DNA of 64,000 bases from Dipylidium caninum (GCA_017562135.1 QEYB01000911.1:496001-560000), one strand, 5' to 3'. Positions 35,590-50,500 are shown, counted from the first letter of the stretch. Program-made: numbers and translations. The notes: a model not told the origin generated them from the sequence alone.

Positions 35590-38500
35590 GTTGGTTAAAA
35601 TAGTATTCGTTTGACAAATAATATTTTATTCATTCGAACACCTTGCAAGCTTTTGCCGACACGGCGTTTTTCATGCAAAGTATATCGACTTAAATTTATG
35701 CTTACTTAACAAGGGAAGTTAGTCTTTCACTTCGGAAGAGCTTCAAAGTTAAGTCTGAGACCTATTTAATGTCTTATGTGTGGTTGTTGGTTCAGTGTTA
35801 CTTAGCAATTCTGGCAGTTATAAGTTTTTTTTACCCGCCTTGTAGTAGATGTTTATTATTGGAGAATCAAAGCCCTTTTTTTATTTTCAAATTAAAACTA
35901 TTTTTAAATTCTCCAAACTTTGCAGACCAGAGAGATGCAATGCAAAAACGTGCCTTTACAATTTGGGTGAATAAACATTTGTCAGAGGTTGGTCGGGCTC
36001 CTTGCATATTTCTCGTTACATTTTTTCTCATAATCATCTCAAATTTCCACCACAAGCCTATATTTTTGTGCACACGTTTTTTTGAATGTGTTATGATCTT
36101 AATACATTAGGTGAAACCCATTTTTGTTTTCATATTGAGAACGAGTCTTACGGACCTCGTTTACATTAAACTTTATTCTGTTAATTCAAATAACTTTAGC
36201 TTCCCAACAGTATTATTCCCTTTTTGACGCACATTACTTATACATCCTTTGCAAAAATAGGTCATTCGCACATATTGTTGGCGAAGACTCTCTTGAACAT
36301 AGTAATAACATCACCGTTTATTACGTAATTCCTCTGTCCTCTACTTTGTTTTATTTAATTTTGGTGCCCTCCGTTTTACTGAATACTTAACAAGCCGGCA
36401 AATTGTTGTATCTTTTCACAATTACTATAAAGTGATTAATTATTTACGGCATATTTGTTGATGTGAAAGTATCCTTATCTTGCTTCGATCTCTAATGCTA
36501 TTCATCTGCTTGTGCGTCTAATTCCACTCGCATCTGCATTATGCCCCATTTCCATTATGTGCTTCTGCGATGTTTAGACTGACAACGTAAGAATCAATGA
36601 TTGTGATGGAATTAGAGAGATCTGAAAGTAACTTTAATCAAAGTCCATCAAATTAACTATTGCATTTTCATCTCAAGTACACCTGTGGAGATTAGGTTTT
36701 CACAATGAATGAGTTTGTTAAAAAAAATTCTATGAGGCTTTTAATGTGAAGAGTATATATACTGTGCCTTTAAACTAAACTGGTGAACATCCTCTTGATT
36801 TTTGCTGAAAAATGTGAGTCGAAATGACTTTCATCCACCTAACACATTATTTATGTGATTAATGGTATTATTAAGGTGTTAACAGCCTTTATTTAAATCC
36901 GGTACCTCATGTTCGTGTACGACATCAGTTACTGAAGTAGTTGATTACTCAAGGTGTTAAGTCGACCAAAGGCTTTATAATCGTAACTGATATGGTTTCG
37001 ATAGTTTTGCTTCCATAAGATCATAGTACTTTAATAGTAAATAGGAAATGGTTAATAGAAGTAACCTGAACGCGAGTTTTTATCAGCAGAAATGGCCACA
37101 TCCCAAAAATTCTTTCCATAGTCTCAGCAGTCATACTTAATAGAGGTGTATTTCATCACCACAACTATGGTTGACATTTCTACCACACTGTTTTGTTCAC
37201 AACCTCAAAGCATGCCAGTGCCCCTTGACCAGTAAACACCCAAATTGCCGCTACGCATTAGTTGATAAAGTATTCTTTGACTATATATCCCAGAAAGCCC
37301 TTTTACCTCACGCCGGCAGACTTCTGTTTCACTGGATTTACCTGAAACCAGTTCTAAAATTTGTGCAGTGACTTATTTTTGTCTGGCAAGGGCCTGTTGT
37401 AAATCGCCCAATAAAGCCGCTACTTTATTTCTACCCTTACCGGTCGTGACTAAGCCAGAAGGCGGTGACTAACTTTATTTAAAAATCCTTTTTCTGCTCC
37501 AAACACTCACCTACGCACATGTCTCTGTGTACCAGCGTCTACCACAGTTTGATGAGTGGAGTTGTGTTTTTATTCGAATTATTTGCACTGAGGACTATTT
37601 GATCACAATGAAGAGGATTTCCTGGCTTCTTACCGAAGCATGAAATGCCAGGAAGGTGAAGTTTTAATTTTCCTGACACCTATTATCCAATAAAGAATTA
37701 GTCCTCCTTACTCCAATCCCGCTAAAAATACACCCTATTAACATCTTGTGTAATTTGGCCCGTTGCCAACATGAAGTAAATAATTTTGTTTTATTCTTCA
37801 TGATCCTGACTATGCATAAGCATGTGTGTATGTGGAGTGTTCCTGTGTCAGTCATTACTTTGTTACACTTTGTAAGCTGAAAATTCTGAGACCTGCGTAG
37901 GGTATTATTGAAAAATCCATCGCCAAGATTTCACTAAAATGCCTCACGTTTTAGTAAGTATGTACTTCATCTGCCTGTCCTAACAAGACGGGCATTGAGG
38001 CGTTGCGTTCACTTAAAGGAATGACCTTCCGTTTATCCACTCCTGTTCAAACAGAGATATTTCTTGTACACTGATGGTGGAAGTCATTGTCCATTTACAG
38101 GCATGTTCATGCGTGCGTGGTTTGGCTAAGATCAGAAAATAGACGTGCGCACGTACAGGTGACCAATGGGCGTCGAGCATCGACTGTACACACATTTGGG
38201 GATCTTTGAAAACTTGGCGCAGATGAGGCTAAGCAAGATAGAATTTCTCTACTCGAATTACTTCATCGAATAGTAAGCTTATTGCGTAGAGGCCATGGCC
38301 CGAGCACTCCGTCACTTCTACTCTCGGTGTACGTTGCATACACGGTTGATGGTGGCGTGTTGTCACGGAAAAGTGACGTGCGCTAACAACAAATTTCGGT
38401 TGTATTCGTTCTATTCTTGCGAGTCACGAAATAGCATTCCATGTTTTCGTACCCGCTAGGGGTCTTGTTGCAACGTTTGATCCACGTCACTCAACTCCGT

Positions 38501-41500
38501 TAAACATGATTTATTACCGTCACCATCCGGTGAGCTGACGTTTTACAAACCTTTGACAGAATTTTCTTCTTGGACAATAATACAGTGCCTTTTCACTTCT
38601 GATGTTCAACTTTAACCCATGTTCTAACTGTTTGTTGAATTAACTAAGTGCCCTTTGGTTATCAAACCATGATGGTGTTGCCGCAGTGGCATACATTCAG
38701 ATCGGTATATTTTGCTTTGGTCCACTACAGAGGATGCAATAACGTTTAAATGTACCTTTTCCCTGCCAGTTGCAAACCATACTAATGTCCTACATAGTTG
38801 CAAAGCTTTATATAGTTTGCTGCCAAGGCTTTTTGTTGTGAGGCTGTTTTGGGTCAAGCCTGGGCGCTGGATCCCATTTGCTATTCTCACTTTTATTTTC
38901 TAGTGTACAAGGGAACTCCGTGTTTCTCTAAGCAAATAGGCCATAATTTCTGGAACAATGCGGTTATCTCGTTAGAACCCTAACACAACCTTCTTTATAA
39001 GATAAAACAAAAGACATACCGGAGAGATTTAATGAAGGGGGACAGAAGGTGGCCTAAAAAGTGCCTTGAAATAAGCTGGGCGCGGTTTTATAGTTTCCAA
39101 CCCGCCTTCTAAAATTTTTATACGCTATTTGTTTCATGCGATGTGCGTTGCATTCAGTAACTTTCCTCAACTAGTTTGTAGGCGCTGCGTTGCCTTAACA
39201 ACGGCCTAAAGGCAGGGCACTGATCTCATTCGAACATATTGCTTCCTATTTCAGCATGGACTCTTTGTAAATGACCTATTCAGAGACCTCCAAAGTGGCC
39301 ATCTATTAATCAAACTCATGGAAATCCTTTCCGGCCAGAACTTGGTAGGTAAAGTTGGCCTCATCCCCCTTTTCCTAATTTCCCACCCCTTCACTGGTCA
39401 GCAGTCAATTGTTGTGAGTCAAGTCGAAGTTAACGTGTCTGTCATTGGCCCTCGTCAATTATGTACGCGATTGTAATCCTTTACTTTGTCCATCTGTCCA
39501 CCAGACCTGCTCCACAAACACAAAGGTTTGTGTCCCATATTCTTGTAGAAATAACCATGTTATATGCATCTTCTTCATGGAGGAATAATTTTCTCCTTTT
39601 TTCGTGATTACACACAAAAGGGTGCTTTTTAGAGAAAACGCGGCGTTATTAAACGGCCTGTTGCCCTATTTCACTCAATTTGGAATCTTGAAGCTCTATT
39701 TTACATAGAAGTCGCCGGTTCATACCACTCTCTGACTTCTCGGAAAGTAGCCTTCGAATCATCGGTTAAGGGGATTTTATACGCATGATTTCACCCTATT
39801 TCATCAAAGAATGCCTCATCATTCTCACAAACCGTGATAAGTGTGCCTGTCATTTGTTTAAATTACTCCTTGTCTGAACTAGAAAAACAGTAGGCTAATC
39901 TTTGCACCACAGATTTGGCAGGCCTTCGTGTTTTTTCTCTAAACACGCAACCTGATATGCGCCGATGTTTGCGCATGATTTCGCCTTGAATTTTTAATTA
40001 GGTCTTATGAAACACAAATAAGCACAACACATCACCTATGTTCTGAGGTCTCTATCCCTGCCTCGCGACGAAATTATTACGCTTATGGGGCAGCGGGCGT
40101 GGTTTCTTCATCTCCGGTTAATAACACAAAGTCTGCCGCCAGGTGATAGGTGATTACAGTGTTCGAATCTTTCTTCTGGACGTTATCATTTACAGACGTG
40201 GCGGCAGTAAAGAAGAATGGGGCGGGAGTTCACGTCTTCTAACAGGATCAGGTTCTCGTGTAATTCATTACATGTGGTAGGGCAAATGTTCCCATGACAG
40301 CACGTTGGTTGTGGCTGAAACGCCAGCGGTTCGTCGCTGTTTAGTGTGGAGCTGAGTGTCATTGGGCTTTCAGGGGGACGACAATAACTTGGAGTTGATT
40401 CCCCTCTAATCGGTTTCCTCGTGGCTTATACTTACTGTCTCCTGCTTAGAGCATCGAATATGGCCTGACTCGGGTTCACTGCATTCAAAATGTCCAGCGT
40501 GTGTTGGAATTCCTTCAGTTCCGAAAGGTACGTGGTTATTAAATTTTCCAGTCTGCAAAGTCTTCGGAGTAATTACCATTTTTAGCCTCGACCACTTACG
40601 TCATACAGCGGAGCCTCGAAACCCATCCAATGCAATTAGTTTTATGCACCATTGTGTATGTGTTTGTGTGTGAAATGTGGCTTTGTCGCAAGAGAACTCG
40701 CGCACGCCCCCTACTTTCCTTTTCGATTACTGTCATTCGTTCTAGCATGCTGCGAACGGAATTTCTACTCTTTAACCTTAAAAATAAGTCACCAATTGTC
40801 TGCAGACATGATTTTTCACGCCACCAGCGTCCCCTCATGTTACTGCGCAATTGGCTAGTTGATTGGGCTCCTGGCAAGACAGGTCGGCCAGGAGAATAAT
40901 CCGCCCCCTCTTCCCTTTAGTTGAATTCACTGTGAAGTCAAATTCGTTGAAGGATTTCTCTTCCCCCTTCCAGGTTCGCATAGTAAACATTCGTCCGGAC
41001 GAAATTGTCGATGGAAATCCGAAGTTGACGCTCGGCCTGATATGGATTATCATTCTCCACTTCCACGTGCGTTATTGCTTTGAACGGACCTTCCTACGTA
41101 AAAAAAAACACGTCATAAATGACTTTAGATCATGTTACCAAGTACGGTGATGATATTGACGTCGTAGTAGACATGCATGATTAACTCACTTCCTCTTCTT
41201 TTCATTGTTGTTGACAGGAGTATCTACCAACTCGCCTTAAAAAGTAGTCACTCTCAACCCTGTCGACCACCAATTTTCCCGAGGACGTTTAGGCTTTCCT
41301 TTTAGTTCACCAATTTTCACCTCGTTAACCAAAATTTCACTCGTAGTGTTACATTTACCAACTCTCAGTTAACTCAAGTGCCACCAGCCCTCAACTCCCT
41401 ACTTCAGAGCCAAAATCCAGCAGTTCTGTGCCTTGAGCAGCTCTTGTTTTGATTAATTAAGACCTCTTAAACTGCCCCCGCCCTGTGTTTTAGAAGCAGT

Positions 41501-44500
41501 AATGAGACTAGATTTGAAATATGAGGTCGCCGACTAAGGATATGCAGAATTTTTTTGTTTCACCTTCTTTCATTAGATCGCCTCACTTAGAGCACAAAAG
41601 TCACATTCAATTTCTAATTACTGATAGTCCTAGGAGAGTCATGAAATTGAGAGTCTTCCTCTCTGGTATTTCAGCTCTCAGATCTCCTCTACTTGCCGTC
41701 TGGAGCAGTCGTTGGTACGGATAACCCCTTACCACCAAATCTAATACTTCCAGAGAATGGACTACTTTTAAGTAACGGCAGCAGCTCAATGCACAGCTTG
41801 GCTCTCTTAGATGAGACCGCAGGTCGCAATCTCCTCGCTTGGTGCAGAGCCGTAACGATGGGCTACTGTGGTGTAGATGTCAACGACTTTTCCTCCTCCT
41901 GGATCGATGGACGCGCCTTCCTCGCCATTATCCATCGATACAAGTAAGTGAGCGTTTTGGAAAAGAAAAAAATAACATAACAGTCAGGCTGCATGTCATT
42001 CAAAGTGCTGTCTGCACAATCTGGAACTAAGTAGTACAAGTCGCTTTTTGAGACTATAAAATGGGGAAACTGAGCATGAACCCCCGCCTTACTGTGGCAG
42101 ACTAGGCTGGTGAATCAGCTCATGCAGTAATACAAACCATGTGGAGCATATTTGATCGTTGCCTCTTCACACTCATACAATTAATTTCGAAGTACGATAA
42201 AAAATGATAATAATTTGTCTATGCCAGTTCACTTTATTCGCCTGGAAGGTTGTCTTTTACTCTACTGTGACCACAAAACACCTCTTTGTTTCATTACTTC
42301 TTGAGTGGAAGGTAGACGAGGAGGTGGATGCTGTGATCGAACTAACTTCTAGCAGTGTGATTAATAAGCTTTCACTTATCGCTCATGACACTTCCAAGTG
42401 TCCGTACAGCGCCACAGGTCAGATTTGCTTCACTTAATTTAACCGGTCTGTACCGAAATCCAGCATCCTGAAGTGTTGTTTTGGGGTCCCTTGGGTCCTG
42501 CCACCGCTGTGCGCCACTTACCAGAGCAATGGTTGTATATCAGGAAGACCCTAGGTCTGGCTGGCGGTTCTGCTTTATTTGTTGGATGGATGGCATTTGG
42601 AAGGTTTGTTGAGGACATCATATAAGGTGGCCGCTTTCTTTCATGTATCAAATTTTTAATCGCTGCTGAATAGTTTGACGTAACTGTGACTAGGGACTAG
42701 CTATGCGGGCTCGGTGCGCGCTTCTTCTAAAGTCCCAAAGCAGTCTTACAGTGGACTGATCCAAATATATTAGTAGCCATTAAGCCCTTTCCTCTCAAAC
42801 AGTGGCCTTAAATGGATGAGTTAGAATTTTTTAATTTCTTTTACGAAAACGGCCAAGAAATATGCATTTTAGTTGGGTCTGACTTGGGAAATGGCTTTCG
42901 CTTTTGGTGCTATCTTCCTTTCGATTGAATCCGTCATTAAGTTTTGTCCAAATATCCCTTTCCCAGTCACTGCTCGCAATCTTTCCGCGTGTCTCTGTGC
43001 CCCTTGAAAATCATTTAGGCTGGTTTTATCGCCAAGTGGATGATGCTACTACATAGGTCCTCGGTATTACATCTAAAATATGCCTAATCTAGCAAATGAT
43101 AGGTAACTCCAAATGCCAATAATATGTACTTCCGTATAATTTGTAGCAATGAGCCTGATTGGAACCTCACGTGTGACTGCTATCGAGTTGGAAACCATGA
43201 AACGGCCGTTAAATATAGGAGTAGTAAACAAAAAGTGGGCGCAATCGTTTGATTTAGTTATTATATCCAGTGGAAATAACTTCCATTCGTATCTACAACT
43301 TTTTGTCTTTCTGCGAAACTTCTTATTTTTAGCACAACTAAATGATTCGTAGTCTCGTTCTATATCATTTTGGTTGTTGTACTTTCCTCCTCTGGAAAAC
43401 ACTTCGTAATTACGAAGAGATAATAATCGGACTGCGAAATATCTGATGAAATATGGAGGATGTGGAGAAGGTAACTTGCCAACAGCAATGGAAGCCTTAG
43501 GTGGCTGTTGTGGGTTATCATTTGGTATTATTGAGACGTTCCCATTGAGCACTGCTGGTTGTGTTTTCTTCGCAAGTTTCCTCTCATGCATGACCTCGCT
43601 TTCACGGAAATGGGACTCCGCCGCTGTTATGTTTCGTCTGGTCGTAGAAGGAAGGATTAATGGACACCCTTTGGGTATTTCTCCATATGCCAACCATAAC
43701 TGTTTGATGAGATTTCGACCAAAGGGTGTATCCCGGTGCTGTCTTCTCATTTACCCACTTGCGCGATCGTTTTCGATCACCACGAAAAATTCACTTTTCA
43801 TCACAAGTGATGATTTGGTGTAAAGGCGACGGCAATCGTTGTATTGCGAAGGAGGCAGCAAAGGTGTGCACTTGCTCTTCCAGTCACTCGCTTATCTCCA
43901 GTTGCGTCGGTCCGTGCAACCGGCAAATGAATACAATCTCCTTTTTCTCTATTCATTATACTCAGATGTTTTAACACAGCCGCGGGGATAGCTAGTTCCT
44001 ATTCAGTCTAGACTCAAGTTCGCGAATAGTTACATGCGTCCTTAATTCCTCCCCGTTACCAACATGGGCTGGTGCTCTTCCTCCGAGCTTTTTTTGCATT
44101 AGTAGATTCTCTCCAAATGCCTTATTAATATTTCTCGAAGCGTTTTCTTTCCACTTGATTTTGGCGGCAAATAAAGTAAAAAATGGGATTAAAATACGGG
44201 AAATTTTTACGAAATGAGTAAGAACAATGCTTTTAAAATCCATGAGTAAAAATATCGGACGTAATTTACAATGAATCTCTCTCACTTGCAGCTGAACATA
44301 GACTAAAAGACGCCCGTCTTGTAGTTTCCAACTTAACAGTAACATTAGGAAAGGCGAGTCTAGTAAACACTTAAGGGGTCGGGAAATATTTTGAAGTATT
44401 TGTGGATTCGACTTCAAGTGGGATCTTAGCGATATTCACTCCAAGACTTATACTCAACATCCCACTGGGAGCTCCGAACAAAATTACTGCCCCTGGCCTC

Positions 44501-47500
44501 GGCGCTTTGGCTGCGGGCCTGCGAAGGTGTAGCGCGCATAAACCAAGGGGAAGTTGCTTATGACATGAATCACACAAACGTGAATACTTCGTCTCTCCGA
44601 TGTTGATAGTTCACTTTTTTTGCTTGACAGACCTCATTTCTTCGATTATTCCAAAGTTGCCAGTCGACCAGCCAAAGAAGCTCTGGACTTCGCCTTTCGC
44701 ATTGCTGAGGAACGACTCGGCATAACTCGACTTATTTGTCCAGAGGGTAAATTTTTCACTCGACTCAATGCAAATTTACGCACACTCGCACCCACACACA
44801 CGCATGCTCTTTTACATGCATTTGCAATTCGTGTGCTTCCCATGCCTCAATTTCTTGTAAATTCTCAAGCTAATGACAAGAAACCTGCATCAAATTTACT
44901 TGTTCAGTCTGGCTTTTGCTCCAAGGTGGCAAAGTCCGCCAATAACACTGAAAGAATGTGGCACGAATTTAGAGTAAACCTCTTAAATGTCTGATATGAC
45001 TTTGCACTAGTTGATTGGCCTGATCCCGACGTAGTCGACAGGTTCTTCTGCTCGCCTAAGCGATATACTGACTGTTGAGGTAGTGCGTATCTACGGTAGA
45101 GTCGCGGAGAGACGAGTGGTGCGGCCAAGTCCGCACTACCTCACAGTACACACGTGCATTTCGAGCAAGTGGATGGGTCTCTTCATTCCACTGCCCTCCA
45201 CCACATACAAATATCGCGCGATCATTTGGACTAGCAGCTGAGGTCGATTAGTTTAGACTGCACACCACTGGCTCGCACAACTCCTTCTTCCAAATGCGAG
45301 TAAGAGACCACCATGTCAGCCTGACGGTTGTAGCTTCTTTGTTAACTCAAAACTGCACCGTGGCAGGGTCACAAGGGGCTCCCGGTAAACCTCGGCGAAT
45401 GGCCATTGGACTAGAATAACCTCGTTTTATTGGATCTCTTTTTAGGGCTTAATTTAAACTTGAATGCTCCTACATCGGAACTGGGGAAATTTCTATGATG
45501 TCTTGTCGGTAGACACATGCCTGTGCCCTCATTATTAAATGAACAGCGTGGCATCGCAGTAAGACATATCAACCTGATGTATCCGATGTTGGCAGGATTG
45601 GGATTTTAGTGTAGTTACTACATAGATGCCTCAAAGTCATGAGATTACTGTTGAGTCGTTACCCGATTTGTAGTCACGACTTGGAGGCCTTCTTCCTTGC
45701 AGACATGATCGGCAGTGAGAACTCAGTCGACAGTCGGTCGGTAATGGTCTACGTCTCCTCCCTGTACGACGCCCTTGCCCTAGCACCACGTGATCTCATC
45801 ACTGGTTACAGGCAGATTCTTCCAATCCCACCACTCTCGGTTGATGTGGACGTTGCCCTGCCCCCTCCACCCCTGGGATCCCAGTTATCAGGGGCGGAAA
45901 ATGTCTCGGAGGAGCTGAGAGCCCTTTGGTCCGAGTATCGACTCTTAGCTGCCGAGTTGATTCAGTGGTTACGAGCAACTTGTGATCATTTGGCAGTCCG
46001 ACATTTCCCTCCCGACCTGGAGTCCATGCAACAACAGGTCGTGGCTGAGCTTAAGCGACACATACGTGAAGAACTGCCCATTAGAGAGCGACAACGCCAA
46101 CAGTTAGTCAGGCTCTACGCGGATTTGGAGGTAGGTCTGCTTGAAAAGTGTGCAAGTGTTGCCCGGTTTTGTGCTCAAGTTATCCCATCTACTGTGTACA
46201 ATGTGCTCAATGGGAGCCAATTCCTCAGCCTTCTTTCCACCTTTTTTAACGTCAACTTCCTTTCCATAAACAACCGCGGCCAGCGATTACTCCAACTAAG
46301 TCCAGCATTGAAGGTATTCGGTCCTATGCGAATGTGTAAGCGATGGGAATTTCAGGGGAGAATGGGGCTTCTGCAGCTTTCCACAATCTCATGCAGCCGC
46401 ACGATAAGCCTAAAAAGGAGAGTGCTTTAGCGGCAAAGGAGTTGACAAAGAAACAAAAATTCACATATGCCGTAGCACCGCTGAAGACTAGCGTCATGGA
46501 GATGTGGCTGATAGTGGAACCAATTCTCCGTTCGTGTCCAGGATTAAATTAACCACATTTCAAAGTAATTTCGTAGGTGTAAGTAAACAGAGCACTGCAG
46601 ATGGTGAAAAACTCCAGTTAGTTTTTCTCTTAAATACCCTTAAGGTAAGAGAAACGAACTAATACTCGGTCTATCCTCAATTTCGCTAATTATCGCCTGT
46701 TGCTCCTCCAGAATTGTGTCGCATTCAATCTAATTTCATTAACACTAACTAGTTTGGAGGAGGTTACGGCCGACAACTCAGTCGAAAGACGACTTTCAAC
46801 GTTATCAATGACACAGAAATCAAGTGCGATCATCCTCTTCCCCTGAGCATAAATTCTGTTTGATCTCACATGTCTGGACTCCTTTTGTCTGGAGTGTTCA
46901 ACAAGCCTCCCACGTTTTGTGTTCCATGGGAGATAATGCCAACTCTCGTCACTTTAAGTAACACTGTTAGTGTTTTTCTTTGTCGCAGCGAGTGAATTTT
47001 TATCCACTTTGTGTTTTCGCCTCTGTCGCTCGCTTCAACACCAACTCCACTGGGGGCTTGACTGAAAATAAGGCCGTCATAAAATCAGGGGAGGAAAAAA
47101 TGCTACGTCCACGTTCTTTTCATCCACCGTCTCCCGCCTCTGTCAAACAGTTTTGGGGTTCCCTTTCCGATCAAATATGCCTCACTTCCGGCAAGTCTTA
47201 AGTCCATGCAACTGTTGGCGCGAGTTTCCAAGCTTTCTTTGTCATTCTTCTATGCTAAAATCGCATTAGACAGGCATGCATTTCAAGCAAACTGGGTCTA
47301 TTGAAAACGGCAGGACGCATGTCCTGACTCCTCGAACTCACGCCTTGTGAATTCTGCGATTGTCTCCTCAAGAGACTCTGTTCGGACGTACAGCCGATCA
47401 CTCCATCCCTCCTCCCTCCAAGGTTTATGTTTCGGCTAAACTTAGTCTGTCTTAAAGTGGGTAATTGAGATGTTGTTTGAATCACTTCGCACTCGCTTGT

Positions 47501-50500
47501 GGAGAACTTACACACCTTTCGTCTAACAGTGTCCTTTATTCCCTTGAACTTGTTAGCATTTTTGTCCTTTTTTATTCTGTCTGAAGCGGTTATGCAGAAA
47601 GGACATCCGCAGCAACTGCAATTAAACGTGCCATTTCCGCTTTTTTTCGTTTATTCTCCTTCCCCCACTTTTTAAAGTAAAAACGACGACCGCTGGCCGT
47701 GTAACACATGGCTTGTCGAGTGAAGCGTCAGGAAAATCAAGGGAAGTATTCTCTTCGAAACTAGGCCTTTGCATTCCCCTATGGACTGTTTCCATTTCAC
47801 TGCAGTGGCATTCAGCCCGGTACTTGCGCGTCCTTTACTAAAATTTCATTTGGCGATTTATTTCGCCATCACATCGCAGGGGAAGACGAATCAGGTGGGG
47901 TCGGTCAGCCCATGAAGTTATCACCACATTTTTTCGCTTTCCCCAACACCCGCAACTATCGGTCCGTGCTCACAGACACCATTGGCTCTTTTGTGGTCCT
48001 ACCGCTCTGTGTTCACTTGATCTAACTACCTCGATTGTAACGAGGACGCGGGGGGCGGAGGAGGAGGGGCGGCGAAATTTCACTGCCTGATTACATTCAA
48101 CTATTTACTTGTTCCCTACTAAAATGATCAGCTCTGTTTGTTGTTTCAGTACTGAATCTCCGGGATAGACTTAACAATGGAAAGAGTTCGCAATAAAAAG
48201 GAAAATATGTTCAGTTTGGAGCCTCCACTGCTCTTTAGGGTGACTACCACAAGAGCCGATTCTGCCATTTAAACCGAAGTGATTCACGCGAAACTCATCC
48301 AAGTGCCGAGGGAATGTCGCCAGTGTAGAATAGTAGCGCCAGTGCTCGAGGCTCTTTTAAAAGTTCTGTCAAAAGGGAGCCATTAACAGAGCTAACACAC
48401 CACTCCCTTCGAAATGCCAATATTTGACGGTTAGTTAATGAGAATACGCCTGATTTTATACCGAAACTGGGCTACTTTTCTCCCCTTTCCCCTCATCGCC
48501 TCGGTTAAAATCAACAGAGTTTTAATCACAACCGGCTGTTTCCCACGTGCCCACTTCACCCGTCACACAGAAATCCCTCCTCTATCTAATAAACATTCAT
48601 TGCTTCTATTTCTTGTGACGTCACGGCATTCCACCACATGCTCGGTTTCCAAAGGCATGTGAATTGTTCTTCAGTTTCCCCCCTTATGACTGTCAGTGGC
48701 ATTCGCATCGACCTTGAGGAGACAGTCTGCTCTGCTCCTTATCCACTCGCGTATTATTAGAAGATCTCGGGTTCCACGTACACCCGTTTTGACTCTACCC
48801 GCTCCGCTTAAGCGGCTTCTGCCACACGAGATAATGTTTTTCGCTCCACAACACTCATTGATGCGAGATAAGGGCGCGTGAAAGTTTGTCGTGTAACTTT
48901 CGGCCCTCTTCTCTTGCCCCTTCCTATCTCCCTTTATTCGCGTTAATGACCTCTGCTCGGCAATCTACCTCCACAATCTTTCTTTCTTTTGAGTCTTGCA
49001 AACGTGTAAGACAAGTGTCTGCGCAGACGCCTTTCATTAAAAGATGTGAAAAGTTAGCCTGTTAACTTCATAACCGAAGGATAACTACAATGGAGATGTG
49101 GAAATAAGAACAGACTTTTACTTGTCACTCTAAGTATGCTTTACGCTACTTCAGTTATACTGTCTTTGTCATACATTCTCCAGAGTGCCGCGAACGCCAA
49201 TCTACTGACAATTGATCCCTTCATGAAGATTGAGCACATTTTTCGACTGTGGAAGGAATACGAACTATCTCTGCAGAAACGGGAGATGGCTGTGTCAGCC
49301 GAGATGTCTCGGTTGGAACGTCTACAGATGGCGGACTCAAAGATAGAACGGGAATGCGGCCTCCTGCAAACACAGGAAGCCGCTCTGGAAAAACACATGA
49401 ATGAGGTGAACTCTGAAATTCGTAATTTTAAGTAGCCTGAAGGCCGCCTTCCATACAATGTCTTCTATTTCATCACCAACCACTCGATGTGCAGTATTTT
49501 GTTTTGCCACAACGGTGTATTAAAAATTTTCATTCTCGTTCCAAAAGACTAGACATTTTTGAAGAAGAAGCACCAAGATTTCGTATTGTAATTCCGCCTT
49601 TCGTAGCTTAAATTATGTATATTTCGGAAAAACGGCGCTACGGTAGGAGTGCGTAGAAGCCGTCGCTGGGATTTCGTGATCGTACAAGTTATCCGCTTTG
49701 CCCTTATTTTGCCTACAATTTTGTTCACAAGGGAAGGATAATTTAATGCAAGAAGTTAGTAGTCCAGACATGGTCCGGTGGGGTTTCTGTGCTACTTCAT
49801 CTGATGATTCACCTCACTTTGTATTTTACAATTTGCAAATGAGTTGGCGCTCTGAAAACGCATTTCCATCCAAAGCCTCACGACCACTCTGCCTAACGTG
49901 TTTATACAGCGTAAATTACTTCTCTTCGAGCGTTCCGAAACCATTACTTCCACTCCGGCCTCCTGGTGGCTGTGAAAAGCGTGCTATGGAAGTGGGCACA
50001 CTTATGTATCTACAAACAGGGAAATGTTAATAATCCCAATTTTGGCCTCCCACCATCCCGCCAGGTATAGTGAAAATGTCAACCGCTACCGCTCATCCAA
50101 GCAATGCACAAGTCATCGTTGCGTGCCCAGTGTGAGGGAGAAGTCGCCCTTTTAACGTGGAATCATGAGGCCACATTAATTTATTTTCCTATATGACTCA
50201 CTATTTCGAAAAAAATAGTGGTTAGGAAGTGAGTGTCCCTCTTTCCACTTTCCTTATCTAGAATAAGCGTCAAATAAGTGTGACTCCGAGGGTGATTTAG
50301 ATGAACTCACCAAAAATTGAGGCAAACGAACGTGGCGTTGGGAATGGCGATATCGAGATCATGATGTGGAACAGGGTAGAAAGTTTACCAATGTGTGAAC
50401 TTAAAAATGTGGTTCACGAACTTTATCTACGATATTGTCATTATGCACCAAATCACTTAGACATCATCAGCTTTTCAGTTGTTAGGTACCATTTGGCACC

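Noticed and set aside
42439..42651. Possible retroelement fragment in spectraplakin intron 6
   Set aside because: A small Pro-rich frame only; no reverse transcriptase or integrase motif could be identified.
43073..43750. 225-codon minus-strand open frame as an independent gene
   Set aside because: It overlaps the mariner transposase remnant and matches it only in pieces; the rest is out of frame, and it has no splice or promoter context.
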